DNA of 5,332 nucleotides. Origin: Treponema sp. Its GTDB lineage: Bacteria > Spirochaetota > Spirochaetia > Treponematales > Breznakiellaceae. The stretch's first letter is position 1. Every line of letters starts with the position of its first letter. Positions 1 to 5,178 of the stretch are shown piece by piece. Location of the stretch: contig JAISWN010000194.1 of assembly GCA_031271075.1 (NCBI GenBank), forward strand, positions 1 through 5,332, written 5' to 3'. The notes beneath the pieces were generated by a model. That model saw only the letters and a list, made by a program, of their open reading frames with translations. It ran no database searches and was not told the origin of the DNA. The position numbers and the translations under genes are program-made.

Positions 1-730
1 ACTAGTTCCCTGTAGAATGCGTGATTTTTTTCATAGATATTCTGATGGAAATACTGGTATAAAAAATCCGACGCCCCCTTTTCACTATAGGCGTCTACAA
101 GGACCGGGTATTGAAGCCCCGCCCGGCGTAGCCTTTCGCAGGAAGCCACGAATTCATCCAGGGTGCGGGGAATAGCCCTGTTGTCCTGATTGCCGATAGA
201 AGCCTTCCAGAGAACGCTCATCTGGATCAGGAGACCGGATGCGTAAATATCCAGCGGCAGAGCGTAAAGCCGGTCGTTATAGCGGCAGTACCTGTCTGCC
301 CCCAAAATGAACCTTTCCTCAAAATTCCGGCCGGAAAGATCCAGCAGATGATCTCCCTGGGCAAAAAGTCTTGTACCCTGCCCCGCCTGGTAGATCATGA
401 TGTCCGGCTCATCGCCTACGGCGAATTTGGAACTGAGGAAAGCGTTTATGGGGATCATCCCGGAAATAGCAGATATTTCTACGTTGATCCCGGGATGCCC
501 GCGTCTGAAATTCGCGGCAATTTCATAGATAGCCTTAACACCGGGGCCCGAGGGAGCAACTATCTTTAGCCTGCCCGGTTCCTGGCCCGCGATCGGTTCC
601 AACCCCGGGGGTTCCAAGCCCGGGGGTTCCGGCCCCGGCGGCTTGCATGAAAAAAGAGAAAAAAAGAAGATAAGATAAAGGAGCCCGCCTATAATGCGGA
701 CATGCGGTCCCCCCCCCCCCCCCTCCTCAT
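1..730 (-). CDS. Extracellular solute-binding lipoprotein (SBP family 1), partial, start out of frame at a poly-G tract
   Basis: This is probably the periplasmic, membrane-anchored binding component of a carbohydrate ABC transporter or of a sensor pair. The minus-strand frame is open from about 710 to the window edge, giving roughly 230 residues; the C-terminal half lies outside. Visible features are a hydrophobic segment (GGLLYLIFFF), a lipobox LFSC with its Cys at 647-645, a Pro/Glu/Gly-rich linker, then typical SBP blocks: APSGPGVKAIYEIAANFRRG, HPGINVEI, GDEPDIMIY, HLLDLSGR and RLYALPLDIYASGLL. The only good start is the ATG at 730-728, which overlaps the regulator stop as ATGA. As written it is out of frame: 15 G follow AGGA, and translation from this ATG stops at a TAG 14 codons in. 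With 16 (or 13) G the product would begin MRRGGGGGPHVRII and run straight into the hydrophobic core, placing the lipid-bearing Cys at residue 29 (with 16 G). Family is confident; expression state is unknown. Confidence 0.85.
596..640 (-). repeat. 15-bp tandem repeat (three copies) coding the lipoprotein linker
   Basis: Three adjacent 15-bp units start with GTTCC on the plus strand at 596, 611 and 626. The first two differ at one base (GTTCCAACCCCGGGG and GTTCCAAGCCCGGGG) and the third is more diverged. On the coding strand they read as a five-residue Glu-Pro-Pro-Gly-Leu/Pro repeat just after the lipid-bearing Cys. This is a typical position for a flexible tether between the membrane anchor and the binding domain. 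The unit is a multiple of three, so copy changes alter linker length without shifting frame. Confidence 0.75.
709..723 (-). repeat. Poly-G tract (15 G on the coding strand) inside the lipoprotein start region
   Basis: Fifteen uninterrupted C on the plus strand are G on the coding strand. They lie eight bases after the ATG at 730-728 of the binding-protein gene. Tract length sets the reading frame: 15 is out of frame, 16 or 13 is in frame, and 14 leads to a different out-of-frame product. Homopolymer G tracts of this size are known to change length by slipped-strand mispairing, including in treponemes. They are also a common place for sequencing error. The G run could pair with the anti-Shine-Dalgarno sequence and direct initiation at the ATG at 704-702, but that ATG reads only four codons before a TAG. 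Confidence 0.9.
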
Positions 731-2256
731 TTTCTTTGCCGTTCGATAAATTCACTTGGCGTAAGCCCTTCTATCTTTTTAAAGGCTTTGGCGAAATAAA
801 AACCGTTGGAATAGCCCGCCCTTTCCGCTACTTCCCGTATTTTATACCGGCCCGATGCGAGAAATTCTTTGGCGTTTCGTATTCTTACACCGGAAAGGTA
901 ATCGTGAAAATTAACGCCCATTACTTCTTTAAAGAAGGCGCTCAGGGAGCTGACATTGACATGATAATCAGCGGCGAACATTTCCAGGGTAAGATATTCA
1001 TTAAAATGCCGGTCTATTACCTGGGTTATATTGTTTATAAGCGAATTTTTATTCCTCTGGCCGAGAGCGTCCCAGGATCTCACCTGTTTCAAAAAAAGCT
1101 CTTTTAAAAAAACAAAAAGATCCTCAAGAGAAGCGAATTTGTAAGGCTGAAGGCTGCGGTTTTCGTTAAGGATCCGCAAAAGTTCATAGCAAACGGTTTC
1201 CAACTGCCGGTATGTTATGTTTGCGCCGCACAATTCGTCTTTGATATTATCCAGGATGCTCAGGATAGATTTTTCATTCCTTTCTTCCATAACGTACTTC
1301 AGGGCCGACAGGCGGCTGTCCGGAATAACATAGTTATCGTCCCGGCCTTCAACATTAACAGAATTGACACGGGAAATTTTTTCAAATAGAATCCGGTGCT
1401 TCATCAAATCCCGGGCTTCAGCGGCCGCCTCGCCCGGTTTAGCCCTGAGTCTGCTTACCCCCGCCGAGAAAGCGGGGTTCCCTTCTCCCAGTTCTTCCGC
1501 CAAGGCAGCGATAAAAGCACAGATCTTTTCTTCCGGTTCCAGGGCAAGAAAAAGAAGCATATATTCGCCGGGGAAGCATGAATAGACCACGGAGTTATCC
1601 AGGGATTTTTTATCCAGCCAATCCGATCCCCTGATATCTATTAAAAAATTGAGGTCGCTTTTTCCGGAACGGGAAAGATCAAAGCTGGCCGCGATAAAAT
1701 TCCGGGAAACCTGGTAATCAGGAAACAGATCCTGCAGGCTTGAAAGATCGGGCCCTTTTTCCCGCCCTCCGCCGGAATCGGGAGGATCCGCCCCTATATA
1801 AAAGCGCGCCCTGTTCCCCCGTTCAATTTTTCTAAGCTGATCCTGACTCTCCCTGTTTTGTCTGGAACGGGTGATGGCGCCTATGCTTGTTTTTAAGGCA
1901 TTCCTGAGTTCCGCGTCGTCGATAGGTTTAAGAAGGTAGTGCGAAACACCTACCTGAATAGCCCGCCGGGCATATTCAAATTCGCCGTAACCGGAGGCAA
2001 TAATGATCTCCATCTCCGGTAATAAAGCCCGGCTGATGGCTGAAAGCTCCAATCCGTCAAGCTCCGGCATGCGTACATCACAGAGCATAATATCCGGGTG
2101 ACCGCCGGCCTTGATATACCCGAGCAAGGAATCCCCCTGGGCAAAATCCCGGATTTTTTTTATTGGAAGGCCGCATTTTATCGTCTTGCTGACAAGACCC
2201 CGCCGGACCCAGTCCTCATCGTCTATTATCACGATTTCAAATCCTGAATCTCCCAC
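727..2256 (-). CDS. Response regulator, receiver domain + AraC-type HTH (YesN-like)
   Basis: This is a two-component transcription regulator of about 509 aa. Counting from the chosen GTG start, an N-terminal receiver domain spans about residues 6-125, with the acidic pair D12-D13, the phospho-acceptor D60 in LCDVRMPELDG, the switch S88 in ASGYGEFEYA and the conserved K110 in LLKPID. A middle region of roughly 270 residues has no domain I can name. The last 100 residues form a double helix-turn-helix of the AraC family (LTLEMFAADYHVNVSSLSAFF, then REVAERAGYSNGFYFAKAFK). The open frame continues upstream to 2418, but that part would lie across the consensus promoter. The GTG at 2256-2254 sits directly before GDSGFEIVIIDDE and has a GGGG at 2266-2263 as a weak ribosome-binding site. 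The stop overlaps the start of the binding-protein gene, implying co-transcription. The usual partner, a YesM-type histidine kinase, is not in the window. Confidence 0.92.
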   Translation of the reverse strand: MGDSGFEIVIIDDEDWVRRGLVSKTIKCGLPIKKIRDFAQGDSLLGYIKAGGHPDIMLCDVRMPELDGLELSAISRALLPEMEIIIASGYGEFEYARRAIQVGVSHYLLKPIDDAELRNALKTSIGAITRSRQNRESQDQLRKIERGNRARFYIGADPPDSGGGREKGPDLSSLQDLFPDYQVSRNFIAASFDLSRSGKSDLNFLIDIRGSDWLDKKSLDNSVVYSCFPGEYMLLFLALEPEEKICAFIAALAEELGEGNPAFSAGVSRLRAKPGEAAAEARDLMKHRILFEKISRVNSVNVEGRDDNYVIPDSRLSALKYVMEERNEKSILSILDNIKDELCGANITYRQLETVCYELLRILNENRSLQPYKFASLEDLFVFLKELFLKQVRSWDALGQRNKNSLINNITQVIDRHFNEYLTLEMFAADYHVNVSSLSAFFKEVMGVNFHDYLSGVRIRNAKEFLASGRYKIREVAERAGYSNGFYFAKAFKKIEGLTPSEFIERQRK

Positions 2257-2278
2257 AATAAACCCCGTATATCCGCGT

Positions 2279-2307
2279 ATTATATACCCCCCGGAGAATT
2301 CTGTCAA
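2279..2307 (-). promoter_or_regulatory. Perfect-consensus sigma70-type promoter for the regulator operon
   Basis: On the minus strand TTGACA (2307-2302) is followed by a 17-base spacer and TATAAT (2284-2279), a complete match to the housekeeping consensus at ideal spacing. Transcription would start near 2272, leaving a leader of only about 16 bases before the GTG start of the regulator at 2256. The spacer contains a run of six G (2292-2287). The position supports the GTG start and excludes the longer upstream reading frame. Confidence 0.85.
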
Positions 2308-2412
2308 ATTATAGTTGTTCCGGCCAGGGCATAGGCGTTTAGTTTCAAATCGCCGGGAAATGATCAGGATTGAAGTAAACGCCGATACCCTCCGCCGGCC
2401 CCGGGAGGCCCC

Positions 2413-2440
2413 TGGCAATGACGCCTATATGTACTATACT
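2413..2440 (+). promoter_or_regulatory. Weak candidate promoter for the coiled-coil gene
   Basis: TATACT at 2435-2440 is a good -10-like hexamer. At 16 bases upstream only a poor -35-like TGGCAA (2413-2418) is present. It lies about 83 bases before the start codon at 2523, in the gap opposite the divergent regulator promoter. Support is limited to one hexamer. Confidence 0.3.
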
Positions 2441-2449
2441 CGTAAAAGA

Positions 2450-2482
2450 GAGGATGGGCGGTACGACCATCTGGCCATCCTC
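2450..2482 (+). other. Inverted repeat in the 5' leader of the coiled-coil gene
   Basis: GAGGATGG (2450-2457) is complementary to CCATCCTC (2475-2482), forming a perfect 8-bp stem with a 17-base loop. The GATGG part of the left arm can instead pair with CCATC at 2467-2471, so two alternative hairpins are possible. It lies between the candidate -10 and the ribosome-binding site, without a U tract, so it is not an ordinary terminator. Role unknown. Confidence 0.45.
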
Positions 2483-2522
2483 GGAATCAGGCGGGAGTAG
2501 CGGAAGTAAACAGGGGGGAACC

Positions 2523-2843
2523 ATGGCATTCAGCGATCGTTTAAGGGATATGTTCGGGCAGGGGCTCGCGGCCTCCAAGGATTTTGCCGTAAAGGCCGGA
2601 GCCAAAGCCCAGGATCTGGGGGAGCGGGGCATGCTTACCCTGGAGATAAAACAGCTTGAAGGGCAGGCCCAGAAGCTCGTCAGCCGGCTGGGGGCCGAGG
2701 TATACCGGATCTTTGTTGAACTGGGAGGGAAAACCGCGTCCGCCGATGATCCGGTCATCAAGTCCCTGCTTGACGAACTGGCCTCGGTAAAGGGGGCTAT
2801 CGAGAAGCGGGAAAAGGAGCTGGACGAACGCCGCAGGGGATAA
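2523..2843 (+). CDS. Small coiled-coil protein of unknown function (106 aa)
   Basis: A complete 106-aa charged, soluble protein, MAFSDRLRDMFGQGLAASKD at the N-terminus and ending in a lysine/glutamate/arginine-rich helix (IEKREKELDERRRG). The start is the ATG at 2523, preceded by AGGGGGG as ribosome-binding site; an in-frame ATG at 2418 is less likely because it has no such site and precedes a low-complexity Gly/Ser stretch. The first 40 residues are Ala/Gly-rich and amphipathic (AVKAGAKAQDLGERG); the rest alternates hydrophobic and charged residues like a two-helix coiled coil (LEIKQLEGQAQKLVSRLGAE). There is no signal peptide, membrane segment or catalytic motif. It resembles small conserved hypothetical proteins I recall from Treponema genomes, but I cannot name a family. 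It stands alone, divergent from the regulator operon and just upstream of a decayed island. Confidence 0.85.
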   Translation: MAFSDRLRDMFGQGLAASKDFAVKAGAKAQDLGERGMLTLEIKQLEGQAQKLVSRLGAEVYRIFVELGGKTASADDPVIKSLLDELASVKGAIEKREKELDERRRG

Positions 2844-2853
2844 GGCGGCCAGG

Positions 2854-3057
2854 AATTATATTGGGCTGCACCTGAAAAACATCTTTACCGAAGGGGAACT
2901 GGACGAAAAGTCAGTTGCCGAGGATTTCTCGGTAACTGCAGCCGATGGAAAAAACTATAAAACTCGTTACTATAACCTTGACGCTATCATCGCGGTAGGT
3001 TACCGGGTCAACTCAAAAAAGAAACAGGGAGAATTGTTTGAGGAGGATGAAAAATGA
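2854..3057 (+). pseudogene. Remnant of a RhuM-family gene
   Basis: A 67-codon frame with no credible start codon reads through to a TGA at 3055-3057. Residues GLHLKNIFTEGELDEKSV, then DGKNYKTRYYNLDAIIAVGY and RVNS, match the conserved N-terminal block of RhuM-family proteins, which are found on pathogenicity and defence islands and are usually over 300 aa. The part before the LHLKNIF motif is missing, and after RVNS the sequence passes directly into KKKQGELFEEDEK, which looks like an acidic C-terminal tail. The remnant therefore seems truncated at its 5' end and probably carries a large internal deletion. Its stop overlaps the antitoxin start (ATGA), and its tail contains the AGGAGG that serves the antitoxin. 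It is unlikely to make a working protein. The family call rests on recalled motifs. Confidence 0.75.
3041..3046 (+). promoter_or_regulatory. Strong ribosome-binding site of the antitoxin
   Basis: AGGAGG, seven bases before the ATG at 3054, is a full Shine-Dalgarno match and fixes that start. A second ATG at 3047 is too close and reads only 12 codons before a stop. The site lies inside the last codons of the RhuM remnant, so the antitoxin was probably the next gene of the same operon before the remnant decayed. Confidence 0.8.
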
Positions 3058-3293
3058 ACCAACTATTCGAGTATATCACCATTGATACCGGCATCCGGTT
3101 CGGCAAACCCTGCATTAAGGGAACACGGATTACCGTAGGGGACATTCTTGGCTGGTTATCCAAAGGAATAGCCGTAAAGGAAATTCTGGAAGATTATCCT
3201 GAACTTACGGAAATCCATATTCGCGCCGCTCTTGCGTTTGCAGCCCAGCGCGATGCGATAACCCAGGTACTCATCCATGAAGTTACTGCTTGA
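3054..3293 (+). CDS. DUF433 antitoxin
   Basis: A complete 79-aa protein of the DUF433 family, the usual antitoxin partner of DUF5615 PIN-like toxins. The diagnostic motif FGKPCIKGTRITVGDILGWL (residues 16-35) is intact, followed by VKEILEDYPELTEIHIRAAL (41-60), a helix-turn-helix-like region typical of the family. Such antitoxins bind their own promoter and neutralise the toxin by direct contact; that role is assigned from family knowledge. It has a strong ribosome-binding site and overlaps the toxin gene by 17 bases, the usual arrangement for keeping the pair in step. I see no clear promoter just upstream, so transcription may come through the RhuM remnant. Confidence 0.92.
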   Translation: MNQLFEYITIDTGIRFGKPCIKGTRITVGDILGWLSKGIAVKEILEDYPELTEIHIRAALAFAAQRDAITQVLIHEVTA

Positions 3294-3624
3294 CGCAAAT
3301 ATATCCTGGCGCTTGTGTACTTTCCTGGCCGGACATTTTGGCGTCTGTGATCATGTAAACAGAACTACACTCACTCCCCCGGCCAAGGACTCTGAGATAT
3401 GGGAGCATGCCCTGCAAAATGATTATATAATTATTACCCATGATTCTGATTTTCTTAATTTGATGGAAGTACATGGATACCCTCCCAAGGTTATACTGCT
3501 AAAAACAGGAAACATTGATAGTAATACAACTCTTGATCTATTATTACAGGAAAAACAATCCATTATTGACTTCAGCCAGAATGATTACGGACTGCTTGAA
3601 ATACTGACAGGAAGGCACCCATGA
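3277..3624 (+). CDS. DUF5615 PIN-like toxin (Mut7-C-type ribonuclease fold)
   Basis: A complete 115-aa protein, predicted to be a Mg-dependent ribonuclease toxin of the PIN-like superfamily. The acidic residues expected in the active site are visible: D6 in MKLLLDANIS, D38/E40 in AKDSEIWEHA and D56/D58 in IITHDSDFLNL. Length matches the family. The start ATG at 3277 lies inside the antitoxin gene, 17 bases before its stop, with no Shine-Dalgarno of its own, so translation is probably coupled to the antitoxin. Its base composition is clearly more AT-rich than the hydrolase gene downstream, which fits horizontal acquisition. The stop overlaps the ATG of the helicase-like stub. No active-site residue appears lost, so I take it as functional. 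Confidence 0.92.
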   Translation: MKLLLDANISWRLCTFLAGHFGVCDHVNRTTLTPPAKDSEIWEHALQNDYIIITHDSDFLNLMEVHGYPPKVILLKTGNIDSNTTLDLLLQEKQSIIDFSQNDYGLLEILTGRHP

Positions 3625-3743
3625 GTGAAAAACTGGTCAACTCCATTGCCGGCAGATTAAGCCTGCGCCACAGCGTTTTTTTATGGCTTCGTTTGACAAC
3701 CCATCATACTTTGGTTTATAGTGCCGTGTTTTATGCGGCTTGA
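3621..3743 (+). pseudogene. 5' stub resembling a DEAD/DEAH-box helicase gene
   Basis: A 40-codon frame starting at ATG 3621 overlaps the toxin stop as ATGA and ends at TGA 3741-3743. Its first 16 residues, MSEKLVNSIAGRLSLR, resemble the conserved opening of large DEAD/DEAH-box helicases of restriction-like systems, which normally continue with a PPQ-type segment. After about 3668 the sequence no longer looks like that family, and the remainder (HSVFLWLRLTTHH and on) reads like non-coding DNA containing the next gene's promoter. The simplest reading is that a helicase gene once followed the toxin and was lost by deletion, leaving its 5' end. The match is short, so the family is a likely guess. 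Confidence 0.5.
3693..3722 (+). promoter_or_regulatory. Sigma70-type promoter for the DUF3089 gene
   Basis: TTGACA (3693-3698) is a perfect -35, followed after 18 bases by TATAGT (3717-3722), one mismatch from consensus. Transcription would start near 3729. It lies inside the helicase-like stub, downstream of the apparent breakpoint, and serves the hydrolase gene. Confidence 0.65.
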
Positions 3744-3769
3744 AACTCCGGGATATTTATAATAATTTC

Positions 3770-4843
3770 ATGTACATGACTATCAAATCCATATTGACGG
3801 GCCGTAACGGAGGAAAACGCGGCAGGTTTTTGATCGCCCTTGGCCTGACCCTGGATTTCCTCTGCGGCGGCTGCGCCCACCGCCCGGAGGTATCGGAAAA
3901 ACCGGACGCCGCGGCGGTTAACACGCCGACCGACTATTCGGATGCCGGGAACTGGCTCAACGCGCCGGCGGAGGGAAAAGCCGCCTACATCGACAACAAA
4001 CCGGCGGATGTTTTTTACCTGTACCCTACCTGCCACTTTACCGAAGGGGATGTCTGCCCTGCCTCTGACGAGGACATGAGGCGGGAGGCCCGTTACCTGC
4101 GGGAGGCCCACTTCGGGATCTTTGAAGAAGCCAACGTTTACGCCCCCTTCTACCGCCAGTTGAGTATCGGCTACGTGCAGGACCTGATGGAAAAGGACCC
4201 TTCGGAATTTTTGAGCGTACTGGCGGAAATCCCGGTAACTGACGCGATCAATGCCTTTAACTGGTATCTGGAGCATTACAACAAGGGCCGGCCTGTCATC
4301 TTCGCGTCCCATTCCCAGGGCAGCGCGGTGATGCAGGGCCTGTTGATCTGGATACGCCGGAACCGGCCGGAGCTGCTTCAACGGATAGTGGCCGCCTACC
4401 TCATCGGGATTCCGGCGCTGGATGAGTTTTTTGAGGCATCCGGCCTCCCCTTCGCCACGGGGGCGGCGGATACGGGGGTGATCATCTCCTACAACACCGA
4501 ACTTCCCGCAACGGAGTTCAACCCCTTCAGTTCCTCCGCCCGGGGCCATGTGATCAACCCGATTAACTGGAAGACCGACGAGACTCCCGCGGCCAGGGAA
4601 GAGAGCCTGGGCAGCCGCCTCCGCTACGGTTACAGCGCCCCGGTTACCGTACCCAGCTTCGCCGATGCCCGGCTTAACCTGGAAAGGGGCACGGTGGTGA
4701 CTACCGCGGATATCAAAAGCGGGGACTTCTGGCCTCCCGGGGTTCTGCACCGTTACGACTACGACCTCTTTTACTACAACCTTCAAAAGAATGTGGGGGA
4801 CCGTATAGCGGCATGGTTTGCCGCCCGGGGGACGAAGAATTGA
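3770..4843 (+). CDS. Exported DUF3089 (alpha/beta-hydrolase-like) protein, possible lipoprotein
   Basis: A protein of about 357 aa (up to 367 if the in-frame TTG at 3740 is used). I prefer the ATG at 3770 or 3776; neither has a strong ribosome-binding site. The N-terminus has a basic stretch (GGKRGR), a hydrophobic core (FLIALGLTLDFL) and Cys residues in LCGGC, fitting export and possibly a relaxed spirochaetal lipobox. DUF3089 motifs counted from the TTG: DVFYLYPTCHF (90-100), NVYAPFYRQLSIGYVQD (132-148), the helix DAINAFNWYLEHYNKGRPVI, nucleophile elbow ASHSQGS with S192, RIVAAYLIGIP (215-225), and the candidate catalytic His337 in GVLHRYDYDLFYYNLQKNV. Family members look like serine hydrolases or esterases, but their substrate is unknown. 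The elbow has Ser where the family usually has Gly (GHSQG). Codon use is much more GC-rich than in the toxin genes on both sides. Confidence 0.9.
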   Translation: MYMTIKSILTGRNGGKRGRFLIALGLTLDFLCGGCAHRPEVSEKPDAAAVNTPTDYSDAGNWLNAPAEGKAAYIDNKPADVFYLYPTCHFTEGDVCPASDEDMRREARYLREAHFGIFEEANVYAPFYRQLSIGYVQDLMEKDPSEFLSVLAEIPVTDAINAFNWYLEHYNKGRPVIFASHSQGSAVMQGLLIWIRRNRPELLQRIVAAYLIGIPALDEFFEASGLPFATGAADTGVIISYNTELPATEFNPFSSSARGHVINPINWKTDETPAAREESLGSRLRYGYSAPVTVPSFADARLNLERGTVVTTADIKSGDFWPPGVLHRYDYDLFYYNLQKNVGDRIAAWFAARGTKN

Positions 4844-4883
4844 GGCGCACGGCGGAAAGACGTTTTTTGGAGGGCTCCCGCCG

Positions 4884-4901
4884 CCCCGGAATGTTCCGGG
4901 G
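4884..4901. repeat. Perfect inverted repeat downstream of the DUF3089 gene
   Basis: CCCCGGAA (4884-4891) and TTCCGGGG (4894-4901) form a perfect 8-bp palindrome with a two-base centre. GGAGGG (4869-4874) and CCCTCC (4907-4912) flank it and could form an outer stem. It starts 41 bases after the stop codon. It could protect the 3' end of the message, but it lacks the T tract of an intrinsic terminator. Confidence 0.6.
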
Positions 4902-4934
4902 AGATCCCCTCCCTCCGCATAAATCGTAGCCCGA

Positions 4935-4970
4935 GCCGCTTTAGCGGCGTCAGACCCGCAAACGGGTCTG
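4935..4970. repeat. Pair of adjacent perfect hairpins
   Basis: GCCGCT TT AGCGGC (4935-4948) is followed two bases later by CAGACCCG CAAA CGGGTCTG (4951-4970). Both stems are perfect, with loops of two and four bases. They resemble REP-type extragenic palindromes, but I cannot assign them to a named family from one window. Confidence 0.65.
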
Positions 4971-4987
4971 TGCATATACGTCCTGTT

Positions 4988-5105
4988 GAGACTGTCGGAA
5001 AAGTCTTCAAACGGCTCAACAACCACTATATATGGTGTATCGCGTGCCAACTACACACTATATATAGTGGCTTAACACCCTGAAACGGACTTATTCGACA
5101 GCCTC
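4988..5105. mobile_element. 118-bp MITE-like element with GTT direct repeats
   Basis: The outer arms GAGACTGTCGGAAAAGTC (4988-5005) and the complement of 5088-5105 agree at 15 of 18 positions. Inner arms CCACTATATATGGTGT (5023-5038) and ACACTATATATAGTGG (5055-5070) also match in inverted orientation, with one mismatch, and both pairs share exactly the same centre, so the element is symmetric with no gaps. GTT lies immediately outside both ends (4985-4987 and 5106-5108), fitting a 3-bp target duplication. No transposase is encoded, so it would be a non-autonomous element moved by an insertion sequence elsewhere; I cannot name that parent. Alternatively it could be a large fixed hairpin. Confidence 0.65.
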
Positions 5106-5144
5106 GTTAGGCGAAGTGGGGCGTTTTTATTCGTGCCGAGGGGT

Positions 5145-5165
5145 CGGACTTGCTCCGCAAGTCCG
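5145..5165. repeat. Perfect 9-bp hairpin
   Basis: CGGACTTGC (5145-5153) and GCAAGTCCG (5157-5165) are perfectly complementary around a TCC loop. It is similar in form to the pair at 4935-4970 on the other side of the MITE-like element. Confidence 0.65.
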
Positions 5166-5178
5166 CTTAATACCCCGC

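Noticed and set aside
348..569. Short plus-strand open frame within the solute-binding gene
   Set aside because: Shadow of the minus-strand binding protein, which has clear family blocks across the same stretch.
694..1107. Plus-strand open frame of 137 codons starting at the poly-C tract
   Set aside because: It lies opposite the AraC-type DNA-binding domain of the regulator, whose motifs are clear; the product has a proline run from the tract and no recognisable domain.
2257..2418. 54-codon N-terminal extension of the regulator to an ATG at 2418
   Set aside because: It crosses the perfect-consensus promoter, and the receiver domain begins only after the GTG at 2256.
2345..2761. Minus-strand open frame opposite the coiled-coil gene
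   Set aside because: Serine/proline-rich shadow with no motif, overlapping a well-supported gene on the other strand.
4869..4916. Intrinsic terminator for the DUF3089 gene
   Set aside because: The stem is good but no T tract follows on either strand; kept only as an inverted repeat.
3731..5050. Long minus-strand open frame of 439 codons opposite the DUF3089 gene
   Set aside because: It is a shadow of a GC-rich gene: arginine/glycine/valine-heavy, no family motif, and it runs through the hairpins and the MITE-like element.
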